From: Anaerolinea sp.
GTDB lineage: Bacteria > Chloroflexota > Anaerolineae > SpSt-313
Assembly: GCA_020725765.1 (NCBI GenBank)
Contig: DYEI01000505.1
Location: 1-36,116 of the forward strand
Direction of reading: 5' to 3'
Length of the DNA stretch: 36,116 nt
The notes below the pieces were generated by a model. The model was not told the DNA's origin, searched no databases, and was given only the letters and a program-made list of their open reading frames with translations. Position numbers and translations under genes: made by a program. This document shows positions 8,033 through 16,332 of the stretch, piece after piece; within the stretch, counting starts at the first letter, position 1; each line of letters starts with the position of its first letter.

Positions 8033-9049
8033 TCAGGCCGGGGTACGCAGCATCTTCGAAAGCATCGTCACCTCGGCCATGAGGCGCCGGAAACCCTCCA
8101 GGTCCAGCGACTGCTTGCCATCCGAGAGGGCGCGGCTCGGGTCAGGATGGACCTCTACCATCAGCCCATCCGCGCCGCAGGCGACGGCCGCCTTGGCGAG
8201 GGCCGTCACATAGTGACGATCACCCGCCGCGTGCGACGGATCGACAATGATGGGCAGATGGCTCAGCCGCTTGACGACCGGAACGGCGCTCAGGTCCAGG
8301 GTGTTCCGCGTATAGGTTTCAAAGGTCCGGATTCCCCGTTCGCAGAGGATCACCGCCGGGTTGCCCGCATCCAGAACGTACTCGGCCGACATCAGCCACT
8401 CTTCGATCGAAGCCATCATCCCGCGCTTCAGGAGCACTGGCCGGGAAAAGCGCCCGACCGTCTCCAGCAGGGGATAGTTCTGCATGTTCCGCGCCCCGAC
8501 CTGGATCACGTCCACATACTGTGCGGCCATAGGCACGTCCACGACCGAGGTCACCTCGGTGACGATGGCGAGCCCGGTCCGCTCGCGCACCCGAGCCAGA
8601 ATCTCCAGGCCTCGCTCTTTCAGACCCTGAAAGGAGTACGGAGACGTCCGCGGCTTGAAGATGGCTCCGCGCAAGAAGTGTGCCCCCGCCTCCCGCACCG
8701 TCTCCGCGACCTCGAGCAGCATCTCCTCGCTCTCCACGGCGCAGGGTCCGGCGATCACGGCGAGCTCACCGGCCCCGATCGTCCTCCCACCGACGGTGAC
8801 GACCGTGTCCTCCGGATGCAGTTCCCGGGAGGCGAGCTTGAAGGGGTGGAGCACGGTTAGAATCTGCTCCACCCCGGGCAGCGGCTCGATGAGCCTGGCA
8901 AGGCTGTCGCGGTCGCTCACACCGAGCACGCAGACGATCGTCTTCACCTCACCGACGACCACGCGGGTGCGCAATCCCTGCCCCTCGATGACCTCCTTCA
9001 CTCGCTCAACGTCCGCCTCGGGCGCCCCGGCTCTCAGGACAACGATCAT
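8033..9049 (-). CDS. aroF: 3-deoxy-7-phosphoheptulonate (DAHP) synthase
   Basis: 338 aa. It condenses phosphoenolpyruvate and erythrose 4-phosphate, the first step of the shikimate pathway. The barrel carries AVIAGPCAVES, FKPRTSPYSFQG, QVGARNMQNYPLLE, LLKRGM, CERGIRTFE, PIIVDPSHAAG and DGLMVEVHPDP. A ferredoxin-like (ACT-like) N-terminal domain of about 70 residues (MIVVLRAGAPEADVERV) places it with the Thermotoga/Bacillus-type enzymes, in which this domain mediates feedback inhibition by aromatic amino acids. It appears to be a single-gene unit with its own promoter. The gene symbol is given for function; aroG or aroA names are used in other organisms. Confidence 0.95.
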   Translation of the reverse strand: MIVVLRAGAPEADVERVKEVIEGQGLRTRVVVGEVKTIVCVLGVSDRDSLARLIEPLPGVEQILTVLHPFKLASRELHPEDTVVTVGGRTIGAGELAVIAGPCAVESEEMLLEVAETVREAGAHFLRGAIFKPRTSPYSFQGLKERGLEILARVRERTGLAIVTEVTSVVDVPMAAQYVDVIQVGARNMQNYPLLETVGRFSRPVLLKRGMMASIEEWLMSAEYVLDAGNPAVILCERGIRTFETYTRNTLDLSAVPVVKRLSHLPIIVDPSHAAGDRHYVTALAKAAVACGADGLMVEVHPDPSRALSDGKQSLDLEGFRRLMAEVTMLSKMLRTPA

Positions 9050-9102
9050 AGACTCCCCTTCATCTCAAACGTAATCGTCGTCTGGAAAAGAAAACACCGT
9101 TC

Positions 9103-9130
9103 AGTCTAGACGGGCCGGACGCAGCGTCAA
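9103..9130 (-). promoter_or_regulatory. Promoter for the DAHP synthase gene
   Basis: Minus strand: -35 TTGACG (9125-9130), 16-base spacer, -10 TAGACT (9103-9108), about 54 bases before the start codon at 9049. A tract TTTTCTTTTCC lies in the leader. Confidence 0.55.
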
Positions 9131-9279
9131 GTAGAGTTGTGCGGCGCCCCGGTTCCGGCCAGTGCATGGAGCCCTCCTGCCCTGCGTCTCGCCACGCAGG
9201 CCGTCCCCGCCATCCTCGGGATACCGATGCCGGGCGATCCTGATGGGCCTGCGCGAGTCCACGGGCGGCGCCCTCCCGC

Positions 9280-10062
9280 TCACTGCGACCTGTTGCGCCT
9301 CGTCCGCGCAATGAGCCGGACGATTCCGGCCCACGCTTCGGGATCGCGGCCGCGACGGCTGGCGCCCAGCCCGTCGAGGTCGGGCGTCTGCAGGAGCGCA
9401 GGCGCCTCGTCCTCCCGCACACTCCCGCCATAGATGATCCGCGCCGCTTCGGCAACCTCCTCGCCGTAGGCGCGGCGCAGCCAGGCGCGGATCACCTGGC
9501 ACCCTGCTTCGACATGCGCCACGGGTGCCGACCGCTCAACGCCGATCGTCCACTCTGGCTCGTACAGGAAGGCCGCCCGTGCCACATCCGCCGCCGCGGC
9601 CCCGGCGAGCACGGCACCGAGCTGCCGGTCGAGGTCCGCCCAGACCAGGCACTGTCGGCCGCGTGCCTCGCCGACGGAGAGGAGCGGCCTCAGGCCGGCC
9701 TCGAGCGTCCGGTGCATCTTCCGGTTCACCACCGTGTCATCCTCACCGAGGCGGCGCCGCACCTCCCAATGGCCCAGCAGCACCCACTCGCAGCCGACGT
9801 CGGCAAGGAGCGCCGCGGAGACCTCCCCGGTGTGCGCACTATCGACATGGACGGAGACGTCCTGTGCCCCCAGGCGCAGCGGAGTGCCGCGGATCGCCTC
9901 GGCCACCGCATAGAGGGCCGTGCAGGGCGGGCAGAGCACGACCTCAACCTCCTCGAGCGCCTCACCGGCCGCCTCCAGGAGCCGCGCCACAAAAGCGCGG
10001 CTCTCGGCGATGGTCATGGCCATCTTCCAGTTGGAGAGCGCCAGCGGCTTACGCGCAGCCAC
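9280..10062 (-). CDS. Triosephosphate isomerase family protein, divergent
   Basis: 260 aa, usual TIM length. Canonical TIM interconverts glyceraldehyde 3-phosphate and dihydroxyacetone phosphate. The catalytic set is present: N11 and K13 in SNWKM, H98, and E168 in YEPEW, and IIYGGSV binds phosphate in the family. Several usually invariant positions differ. GHSERR reads GHWEVRR (Ser to Trp after the catalytic His), the flexible loop-6 motif PVWAIGTG reads PEWTIGVE, and the GGASL-type phosphate motif reads GLGASRRG. It may be a paralog acting on another sugar phosphate (for example an erythrulose-phosphate isomerase-like enzyme) rather than the glycolytic enzyme. Start is GTG, 17 bp after the flavodiiron gene stop, so the two are probably co-transcribed. 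Confidence 0.82.
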   Translation of the reverse strand: MAARKPLALSNWKMAMTIAESRAFVARLLEAAGEALEEVEVVLCPPCTALYAVAEAIRGTPLRLGAQDVSVHVDSAHTGEVSAALLADVGCEWVLLGHWEVRRRLGEDDTVVNRKMHRTLEAGLRPLLSVGEARGRQCLVWADLDRQLGAVLAGAAAADVARAAFLYEPEWTIGVERSAPVAHVEAGCQVIRAWLRRAYGEEVAEAARIIYGGSVREDEAPALLQTPDLDGLGASRRGRDPEAWAGIVRLIARTRRNRSQ

Positions 10063-10079
10063 AGCCCATCCCCGCGCCC

Positions 10080-11306
10080 TCAGGCCTCCGCCTCGTCATG
10101 CGGCTGCGTTGCCTCGGCGAGGGAACGCCGGACTTCACGGGCGAATCTCGCCCCGAACTCGCGCGCCTTCGCCAGCTCCTCGGGGGTCGGCGCCCAGCGC
10201 ACGGCGAGGTCTGCGCTCATCACCTCAAGACCCGCCCTGCGCAGCGCCTCTTCCAGATCGGGCACGGCCCCGCCCGCCCAACCGTGCGAGCCAAAGGCCG
10301 CCCCGATCTTGCCGGTGAAGCGCAGGCCCTTGAGATCCTCCACAAAGGCGGCGACGTTCAGCAGCATCCCCTGATTGTGCGTGGCAGAGCCGAGGAGCAG
10401 TCCCTTGGCCTCCAACAGCTCGCCGAACACATCGGTGTGATCGGCCATGGGCAGGCCGCGCAAGAGCACCTCTACACCCTCCGACATCGCACCCTCGGCC
10501 AGCGCCTCCGCGAGTTGCTCCGTCGAGCCCCACATCGTCTCATAGACGATCACAACCCGCTCCCGTGCCTCGCCGGACGCCCAGCGCCGGTACGCCTCCA
10601 CGATCTGGCCGGGGTTCTCTCGCCAGATCACTCCATGGCTCGGCGCGATGGTCGCGATCTCGATGCCCATGCGCGCCACCTCATCGAGCTTGCGGAGCAC
10701 CATTCGGCTGAAGGGGGTGAGGATGTTGGCGTAGTAGCGGGTTGCCTCCTGCCAGAGCTGGCAGGAATCGACCTCGTCGGCAAAGCGCTGCGAGGTCGCA
10801 AGGTGCTGGCCAAAGGCATCATTGGGCAGGAGGAGCCGGTCCTCGGCGACGTAGGTGAACATGCTGTCGGGCCAGTGAAGCATCGGCGCCTCGATGAAGC
10901 GGAGCGTCTTTTTCCCCAGCGTCAGGGTATCGCCGGTAGCGACGCTTCGGAGCTCTGGCAGATCAAAGTACTTGCCGAGGCTGTCAAGCCCCTTTCGGCT
11001 GCAGAGCACCTCCGCCTCGGGTGCGTGCTCGAGCACGGCAGGGATCGCGCCGGAGTGATCGATCTCGCCGTGATTGGCGATCAGGTAGCGGATGCGGGCC
11101 GGGTCGACGACCTCGGCGATCCGCGAGAGCATCTCCTCCTCAAAGCCCGGCGCCACGGTGTCGACGAGGGCGACGTTGTCATCGAGGATGAGGTAGGCGT
11201 TGTAGGTCGTGCCCCGGGGTGTGGTGTAGGTATAGCCGTGGAAGTCCCGCCTGTTCCAGTCGATCGCTCCCACCCAGTAGACGTTCTCAGCAACCTGCAC
11301 CGGCAT
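10080..11306 (-). CDS. Flavodiiron protein (A-type flavoprotein, O2/NO reductase)
   Basis: 408 aa. FDPs reduce O2 to water or NO to N2O using electrons from rubredoxin or F420H2, protecting anaerobes and microaerophiles. The N-terminal metallo-beta-lactamase-like domain has the diiron ligands H79, E81 and D83 with adjacent H84 in ANHGEIDHSG, then H144 in MLHWPDS, D163 in NDAFGQH and H224 in APSHGVIWR. The C-terminal flavodoxin domain starts near 251 (VVIVYETMWGSTEQLAEAL, the FMN phosphate loop). No rubredoxin domain is fused. The frame is open for 65 more codons upstream, but the ATG at 11306 (MPVQVAENVYW) has AAGGAG in front and a promoter 55-83 bases away. Confidence 0.95.
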   Translation of the reverse strand: MPVQVAENVYWVGAIDWNRRDFHGYTYTTPRGTTYNAYLILDDNVALVDTVAPGFEEEMLSRIAEVVDPARIRYLIANHGEIDHSGAIPAVLEHAPEAEVLCSRKGLDSLGKYFDLPELRSVATGDTLTLGKKTLRFIEAPMLHWPDSMFTYVAEDRLLLPNDAFGQHLATSQRFADEVDSCQLWQEATRYYANILTPFSRMVLRKLDEVARMGIEIATIAPSHGVIWRENPGQIVEAYRRWASGEARERVVIVYETMWGSTEQLAEALAEGAMSEGVEVLLRGLPMADHTDVFGELLEAKGLLLGSATHNQGMLLNVAAFVEDLKGLRFTGKIGAAFGSHGWAGGAVPDLEEALRRAGLEVMSADLAVRWAPTPEELAKAREFGARFAREVRRSLAEATQPHDEAEA

Positions 11307-11360
11307 CGTAGCGTGCTCCTTCCTCTTAGAGCGCAGTCGGTCTGCGCGGCTCAAGGCTAG

Positions 11361-11389
11361 AGTATAGTCGCAATCCGCGCCCCAGTCCA
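11361..11389 (-). promoter_or_regulatory. Promoter for flavodiiron protein gene
   Basis: Minus strand: -35 TGGACT (11384-11389), 17-base spacer, -10 TATACT (11361-11366). It lies about 55 bases upstream of the start codon, which fits the chosen downstream start. Confidence 0.55.
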
Positions 11390-11504
11390 CGACAAATGTC
11401 GTCAGAGGTTGCGCCGTAAGATTCGGGGCAGGGCGAGTCCAGACGCCGCGGCGGTGCGCCACGGGCGCGTCGCCACCCATCTCTCGTCGCCCGTGTAGCA
11501 CACC

Positions 11505-11735
11505 TCACCCCGCAAGGGCGACGTGTCCGCCTGGGGGAGGGGCAGGGGTGGGGGCACACTGGAGTTGCAGCACGCCGCGGCCGCCGCTCGGCGTGTTGCG
11601 AGCATCAGTGTGGGCGGCAGGTCGTCCGCTGGGACGGGCGCTGGAGCGCTATCGCCTGCCCCGTGATGTGCTGCCCCACTTGTCGGTAATGCATAGGCCG
11701 CGGCGGGCGCGAGGATCCAGAAAAAGGGGTGACCG
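11505..11735 (+). repeat. Dispersed repeat family 1, copy B
   Basis: Collinear with copy A: GGGTGGGGGCAC, GGAGTTGCAGC, a GTGTGGGCGGCAG block, CCCGTGATGTGCTG, and CTTGTCGGTAATGCATAG. The palindrome of copy A is here only an imperfect inverted tract. The gene-free stretch 11307-11826 holds the flavodiiron promoter, this repeat, and about 90 bases of unassigned sequence. Confidence 0.75.
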
Positions 11736-11826
11736 CTGCAAGTGACGGGCGCGCCGGTCTGCAGCCCATCCACCCGCTGCAGCACATCAGGGGTAGCGCT
11801 CCAGATCAGGATAGGTCCGAGGTGCG

Positions 11827-12444
11827 CTATGCGCCCCTCGAACCTGCCCCTGACGTACCCGTCTGCTGCCCCTCCAGCCTCAGCCGTCCGATGACCTCAC
11901 GGATCCTGCTCCTCACCTTCTTGTAGTCGATCTGGGCCCAGGCCTCCAGGAGCGGGATGTACTTGGGGTCCCGTGTAGCTTCGACCTTGTCGAGGAGCAG
12001 TAGAATCATGCTCCGGTTCCGGTCCTTGAGGTACGTCATGTCGTAGGGCGGGCCGGCCTCCAGCATCCGGTCAAAACCCCGGAGGAACTCCTCGGCGCGC
12101 GTCTCGCGCTCGATCTCCCAGCCCACTTCTGTGTAGACGAGCAGGGGCAGGCGATAGTCGTAGGCGATGTCCAGATAGCCGTGGATGATGGCCCAGTCGA
12201 TGCGGGCCAGAATCTCCTCCGGCGGAAGGTGCCGGTAGTAGCCGTACACCGGGCTCTGATCGAGGCCGAGCTCCAGCAGCTTTTTCCGGCGGGAGCCTTT
12301 GAGGATGAGCGTAAGCAGGTTGCGGCCGCCGCTCATGATGAGGTCGTCGGCACCGCGCAGGATGGCGACGAGCTCCTCGCGGGGCAACCGCTTGATGCCC
12401 CGAGCGTCGAGATGGTACGCCACTCGTCGGACCCGTCTGCTCAT
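11827..12444 (-). CDS. Stand-alone RQC-domain DNA-binding protein
   Basis: 205 aa. The first 90 residues resemble the RecQ C-terminal (RQC) winged-helix domain. RLPREELVAILRGADDLIMS, then a KLLELGLDQSPVYGYYRHL stretch and IDWAIIHGYL, mirror the KLVDILRG, LDKLSTYGIG and QLIAQGYL segments of RecQ. There is no helicase ATPase domain, so it belongs with RQC-minor type proteins. The C-terminal half (about 95-195) is helical and charged (YLKDRNRSMILLLLDKVEAT). A role in DNA binding, perhaps repair or defence, is inference. The ATG at 12444 has GGGAGGT upstream and is preferred over the ATG at 12504, which overlaps the promoter. Confidence 0.75.
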   Translation of the reverse strand: MSRRVRRVAYHLDARGIKRLPREELVAILRGADDLIMSGGRNLLTLILKGSRRKKLLELGLDQSPVYGYYRHLPPEEILARIDWAIIHGYLDIAYDYRLPLLVYTEVGWEIERETRAEEFLRGFDRMLEAGPPYDMTYLKDRNRSMILLLLDKVEATRDPKYIPLLEAWAQIDYKKVRSRIREVIGRLRLEGQQTGTSGAGSRGA

Positions 12445-12475
12445 TGGGCAACCTCCCTCTCGCCTGCACCGCCTG

Positions 12476-12504
12476 ACTCTATCAGGATAGAGCCCGGCCG
12501 TCAA
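12476..12504 (-). promoter_or_regulatory. Promoter for the RQC-domain gene
   Basis: Minus strand: -35 TTGACG (12499-12504), 17-base spacer, -10 TAGAGT (12476-12481), about 32 bases before the start codon. In the rest of 12505-12759 I see nothing identifiable. Confidence 0.5.
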
Positions 12505-12759
12505 CCGGCCGTTGCCCTCTGGGCGCAGGTCAGCCTGCGGGCAGGCCTTTCTGTGGTGGTGCCAAGGTCGCTACCCCGAAAAGCGCCAAGCCGCGCACGG
12601 GAATAGGGCGCACCGGAAGGCGAGCCGCCTCTCCGCTGCGGCTATGCCGCCGGTGCCATCGGGCGGCCGGCCTGCACCGGCGACGGAAGGAGTGCAGGCT
12701 GGCGCGAGCAGGGGCTGCGTATCGTACCAGGAGCGTGCCTTGACGCCGCGCGCCAACGG

Positions 12760-13398
12760 CTAGAGTCCACTCAGCACCGGCTCCAGCAGCAGTGCGACGA
12801 CATCCTCGCGGGTCTGCAACCGAGCCAGCGGCACTTCGGTATACGTGCCCGTGTAGCTGATGGCCGTGCCCTGGGATACGGCCTTCCCCGGCTGGATCTG
12901 GCCCGACCGGGCCTGCCCACGGACCTCGGGCTCGAGCTGGGCAAACACCCCGGTCTGATAGTGCTCCCACATGCATCGCTTGCCTGATCCCTGAAGCTCC
13001 ACGTGGAGGCGTGCGATCCAGACAACCGGCTCTGCGGGCGATTTGTCGAGCCACCTTACCTGGAAGGCGAGGAGGTCCAGCCCGGAGGCATCAATCATCG
13101 TCTGCGTGAAGTAGCTCCCGACCTTGGTGCGCCCGGCGGGCACAAATGCGACGCCGATCTCCGTCGTTACCCAGTCGCCGGTGGCAAAGCTGGCCAGCCC
13201 GCGGCCCGTCCCATTTCGGGTCACTATGTAGGCGCCGGGCTTGACGAGCACCCACTGGTGCTTGAAGACCTCGGTCTCCAGAAAGCGCATGAGCGAATAG
13301 ACGTTCTCCAGCAGTGTGCGGTAGGCCTCGAGCACCCGGGTCAGCGCCCTTCCCGGAGCCACCTGCCCTGCGTCGAGGTCAGCAGTAGCCATTGCCAT
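12760..13398 (-). CDS. Unknown protein paired with a PD-(D/E)XK-type nuclease
   Basis: 212 aa, family not recognised. An N-terminal helical stretch (about 17-45, ALTRVLEAYRTLLENVYSLM) precedes a mixed alpha/beta region with alternating hydrophobic strands (WVLVKPGAYIVTRNG, LDLLAFQVRWLDK, VVWIARLHVELQG). It ends in a short helix (TREDVVALLLEPVLSGL). There is no signal peptide, membrane segment or cysteine cluster. It starts 25 bp after the stop of the nuclease gene, in the same direction, so the two probably form an operon. A partner, immunity or specificity role is only guilt by association. Codon use looks like that of a real gene (strong third-position G/C). Confidence 0.75.
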   Translation of the reverse strand: MAMATADLDAGQVAPGRALTRVLEAYRTLLENVYSLMRFLETEVFKHQWVLVKPGAYIVTRNGTGRGLASFATGDWVTTEIGVAFVPAGRTKVGSYFTQTMIDASGLDLLAFQVRWLDKSPAEPVVWIARLHVELQGSGKRCMWEHYQTGVFAQLEPEVRGQARSGQIQPGKAVSQGTAISYTGTYTEVPLARLQTREDVVALLLEPVLSGL

Positions 13399-13423
13399 CC
13401 TCCATCCTGGTGACTGCGACAGC

Positions 13424-14185
13424 CTATCCGTAGGTCAGGTTCGCTCCCAGACGCCAGTCGATCGGCAGGTCCCTGCTGGCACACACCGCGGACTCAAGCG
13501 CCCGCCGAAAGCCCGGGGAGTCGGGCTTGGACCGAAGCGGCAGGGGGCTGAGCCAGGGGACGCCCTCGATATGCACCGCCCTGAGCCCTGCGAACACGGC
13601 GTGAAAGCCTTCACAGGGGACGAGCCCCATCCGCCGCAGCAGCGCCAGCAGATCGTCGCACCAGCCGCGCAGCAAATCGTCCCTCACGCCGGCCAGAAGT
13701 GGCGCGACCTCCAGCCAGCTCAGCCAGCAGACGTGCGTCGGATCGGCACGGCCCCCCGCGAGCTGTGCGCGGATCGCCTCGGCGGGCAGGACGGCATGGT
13801 TGGTCACGGCGATCAGCCAGAGCTCCTTGCCCTTTCGCTGCGCATGCCAGACCCCGTCCCGCCACTCGCGCAGCAACTGGTGCCCGGCCGTCGCCTCCTT
13901 GCCAAAATCCGAGTACAGCTTGGCCTCCACAACGCACAGGTTCGCGCCATCCTCTATCACCACGTCCGGCTCGCATCTGCGCCAGGAAGGCCAGAAGGAC
14001 CATGCCAGCGGCGGGGCAAGCACGGGTGACGCTGGGCCCTCCAAAGCGCGGGCCCGGGCCAGAAGCTCGACCGTAACCGAAGCAGGCAGGTTCTTCAGGG
14101 TGCCAAAGACCGCGCTCGTCAGAAGGTCCTCAGAGCCCAGCCAGACCTCACTGGAGAGCTTGCCTGAGAGCAGCGCCATCAGCAT
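13424..14185 (-). CDS. PD-(D/E)XK-type nuclease, restriction-endonuclease-like
   Basis: 253 aa from the chosen start. The core motif is EPDVVIED (E72, D74) followed by the strand LCVVEAKLYSDFGK (E87, K89), the D...ExK arrangement of PD-(D/E)XK nucleases. An upstream acidic residue (E19 or E20 in GSEDLLTSAVFGTL) could be the first metal ligand. The C-terminal half is helical with many tryptophans. Target (DNA or RNA) is unknown. The frame opens at 14233, but the ATG at 14185 has GGAGGG 9 bases upstream and gives a better N-terminus. An ACGAAA-type repeat array sits about 70 bases upstream (14253-14307). It is likely co-transcribed with the unknown gene 12760-13398. Confidence 0.7.
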   Translation of the reverse strand: MLMALLSGKLSSEVWLGSEDLLTSAVFGTLKNLPASVTVELLARARALEGPASPVLAPPLAWSFWPSWRRCEPDVVIEDGANLCVVEAKLYSDFGKEATAGHQLLREWRDGVWHAQRKGKELWLIAVTNHAVLPAEAIRAQLAGGRADPTHVCWLSWLEVAPLLAGVRDDLLRGWCDDLLALLRRMGLVPCEGFHAVFAGLRAVHIEGVPWLSPLPLRSKPDSPGFRRALESAVCASRDLPIDWRLGANLTYG

Positions 14186-14252
14186 CCCATCGATCCCTCC
14201 AGCAGCAGTGCCCGACGCGGCACAAGTCCACAACAGCGTGCAATCGCCTCCG

Positions 14253-14307
14253 CCCCCTTCGCGTCCTTCGCGCTCCCCCTTCGTGCCCTTCGTGCTGCCC
14301 CGCCTAC
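14253..14307 (-). repeat. Short ACGAAG-type repeat array upstream of the PD-(D/E)XK gene
   Basis: On the minus strand it reads as degenerate units of 10-12 bases built on GCACGAAGGG / GCGCGAAGG. Its outer 21 bases (14287-14307) differ at one position from 17416-17436, the outer edge of the array beside the GxxExxY gene. It lies directly 5' of the nuclease gene. No matching array was seen at that gene's 3' side. The rest of 14308-14532 holds a weak hairpin (CTATGCT / AGCATAG, about 14499-14524) just past the OLD stop codon and nothing else I can name. Confidence 0.75.
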
Positions 14308-14532
14308 AGCCGCCGTCCTACCCCCTGAGTGATGGCAAACACTGCTCAGCCACAGTCGTCCATTGGCCTGTCGCTCACATCTGATGCCGCGGCCGATGAG
14401 GGGAGAGATCGCCGATCCCTACAGTGCTGCAGATCCAAACCGCTCGCACCCCCGACACAGAGGAGCCGCTTGGGCCAGATGGGCCGGGTGAGTCGCCTAT
14501 GCTAGGCTCACACCAGCATAGCCTGGCTGCCC

Positions 14533-16332
14533 CTACTCCGCTTTTTGTGCGCACGTTGTCATATGCGTCGCTAGCATGGCCCAGTTCAGGATGTCACTGA
14601 TTTCCTGGTGCACCTGCACCTCCCCGCGCCGGACTCGCATCCCAGCCTCCATGTACCTCGACTTCGAACTCGCTGAGAGCCCAAAGTACTGCTCTATCTC
14701 TCCATCCCTGAGGACCCAGACGTCCGCCTCCTGCTGCAATCGGCCTATGATGGCCTGTGCTGGGGTCCCAAGTTCACTGCACACCAGCGCGAAAGCGGCT
14801 TCCTTGTTGTCCACAACCCTGCCTTTCTTCTTGTCCTCTCTCGCAATGCCCAAGTCGAGTGCACGGGACCAGAACGACTGGCAGAATTGGCTGAGCTCGC
14901 TGTCGGCGCCCAGGCATCGACCGGCACCGTCCCACAGGAAGTCTAGATCGACCATGCCGCAGGCATTTATTCCCATCCTCTGAAGATAGGTGATCCATAC
15001 GGGCACAACTGCCTTGCTGCCTGCTTCGATAACACCTAGAACCAGTGGCCCTCTGGTGGCGCACATAGAGTCGCGCAGGATGCTCCAGGCAGCCTCCAGC
15101 AGCACGCGGTCGGATGTCCCTTCTACCACCATCACGCAGTCCGCGAAGAGGAACTCGGCACTGCTGGCGAATTCCAGGAGCTTGATCAGTTGCTTGTCGT
15201 TCTCGTCACCGAAGGAGTTGGGCTGGGGCCAATGGCACATCGTGCAGGGCGAAGCATCAGTGGCGACCTGATGCTGCCGCACAACAACAACGTCATCGAT
15301 GTGGCGCGGAGTCACTAGCAGCGGTGAATGAGTGGCGATAACCACCTGGTTGCTCTGCGATATCTTCTCAAGCGCGGTGCCCATCTCTCTCTGCAGAGCT
15401 GGATGCAGGAATGCCTCCGGTTCCTCCACCAAGACAACAAAAGGTCTGTGCAGCTCTGCATCAGTTGACTCCCTGAGTTCCTCAGCAAGTGCCTGGAGAA
15501 GGGCCACGTACAAGGCTCGCTGGACGCCCTGGCCCTTGAGCGAAGGCGATGTCCAGGCACCCCAGTCTCTCAGTTCGATGTGTGCAGTACCTATGAAGTC
15601 AGATACGGTGGGCAGGGTGAAGCGCACGCGCACGTCAGTTCCTTCGAAGACGCTGCGCACATGTCTCCCTATGCGCTGCTCGACGCGCCGCAGTTCCTCG
15701 GGCCTCTCATCGACTGTGCGGCCATCCTCCTCGAGCGTATTGAACTTACGCTGAGCAATGGCGAGCGCCCGTTGTACATCTCCCGCGACCTGGGTCGATA
15801 TCCCTTCCATGTTGTGCTTGAGTAGTTTGCCAAACGTCGCGCTGGTCTTTGCTGACGCTTCTTCTGACGGGTCCTTGAACGCCTCGATGAAGATGACCTC
15901 TGGAAGCAACTGCTTTAGCGCACTATCTATTCCTGTGGGAAGAGTAAACTCCTCCCGCTCTGGATCCCATAGGTGGATCGCCTCAAAGGCAAGGGGATCG
16001 CGATAGGCCCTTTTCCTGACGCGCAACTGATCATCGCGGATGCAGTTTGCTATCTTGGTTCGATGGCGGTCGGCACACAAGGGCAGATACTGTTGCACTC
16101 CCGCGACCACCGCTTCGATTTCGAACTCGCCGGCCTGAGTACTCTTGCTCCAGTGAAAATCGGCAGGCGAGATATCTCTGGTGGACCCCTCAAGGAGCAA
16201 GCTGATAGCCCTCAGAATGTTGGATTTGCCAGCATTGTTGCGCCCGATGAGTATGCAGAGGCTGTGAAGCTCAAGACGTACGTCGCTGAGCGACCGGAAG
16301 CCCCTCACCCTGAGTTCGGTGATCTTCATCAT
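14533..16332 (-). CDS. OLD-family ATP-dependent nuclease (ABC ATPase plus TOPRIM)
   Basis: 599 aa. Overcoming-lysogenization-defect (OLD) proteins couple an SMC/RecF-like ATPase to a C-terminal TOPRIM nuclease; several act in phage defence. Walker A is GRNNAGKSN (near 30-38) after MKITELRVRGFRSL. The ABC signature region is LKGQGVQRAL (about 266-275), Walker B is VVLVEEPEAFLHP (about 299-311) and the switch His lies in VVIATHSPLLVT. The TOPRIM domain shows MVVEGTSDRVLLEAA (about 401-415) and GMVDLDFLWDG (the DxD motif). No UvrD-like helicase (GajB/class 2 partner) is adjacent, so it looks like a stand-alone class 1 OLD. The ATG at 16332 has GGAGG 6 bases upstream. Base composition is visibly less GC-rich than its neighbours, suggesting recent transfer. 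Confidence 0.88.
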   Translation of the reverse strand: MMKITELRVRGFRSLSDVRLELHSLCILIGRNNAGKSNILRAISLLLEGSTRDISPADFHWSKSTQAGEFEIEAVVAGVQQYLPLCADRHRTKIANCIRDDQLRVRKRAYRDPLAFEAIHLWDPEREEFTLPTGIDSALKQLLPEVIFIEAFKDPSEEASAKTSATFGKLLKHNMEGISTQVAGDVQRALAIAQRKFNTLEEDGRTVDERPEELRRVEQRIGRHVRSVFEGTDVRVRFTLPTVSDFIGTAHIELRDWGAWTSPSLKGQGVQRALYVALLQALAEELRESTDAELHRPFVVLVEEPEAFLHPALQREMGTALEKISQSNQVVIATHSPLLVTPRHIDDVVVVRQHQVATDASPCTMCHWPQPNSFGDENDKQLIKLLEFASSAEFLFADCVMVVEGTSDRVLLEAAWSILRDSMCATRGPLVLGVIEAGSKAVVPVWITYLQRMGINACGMVDLDFLWDGAGRCLGADSELSQFCQSFWSRALDLGIAREDKKKGRVVDNKEAAFALVCSELGTPAQAIIGRLQQEADVWVLRDGEIEQYFGLSASSKSRYMEAGMRVRRGEVQVHQEISDILNWAMLATHMTTCAQKAE

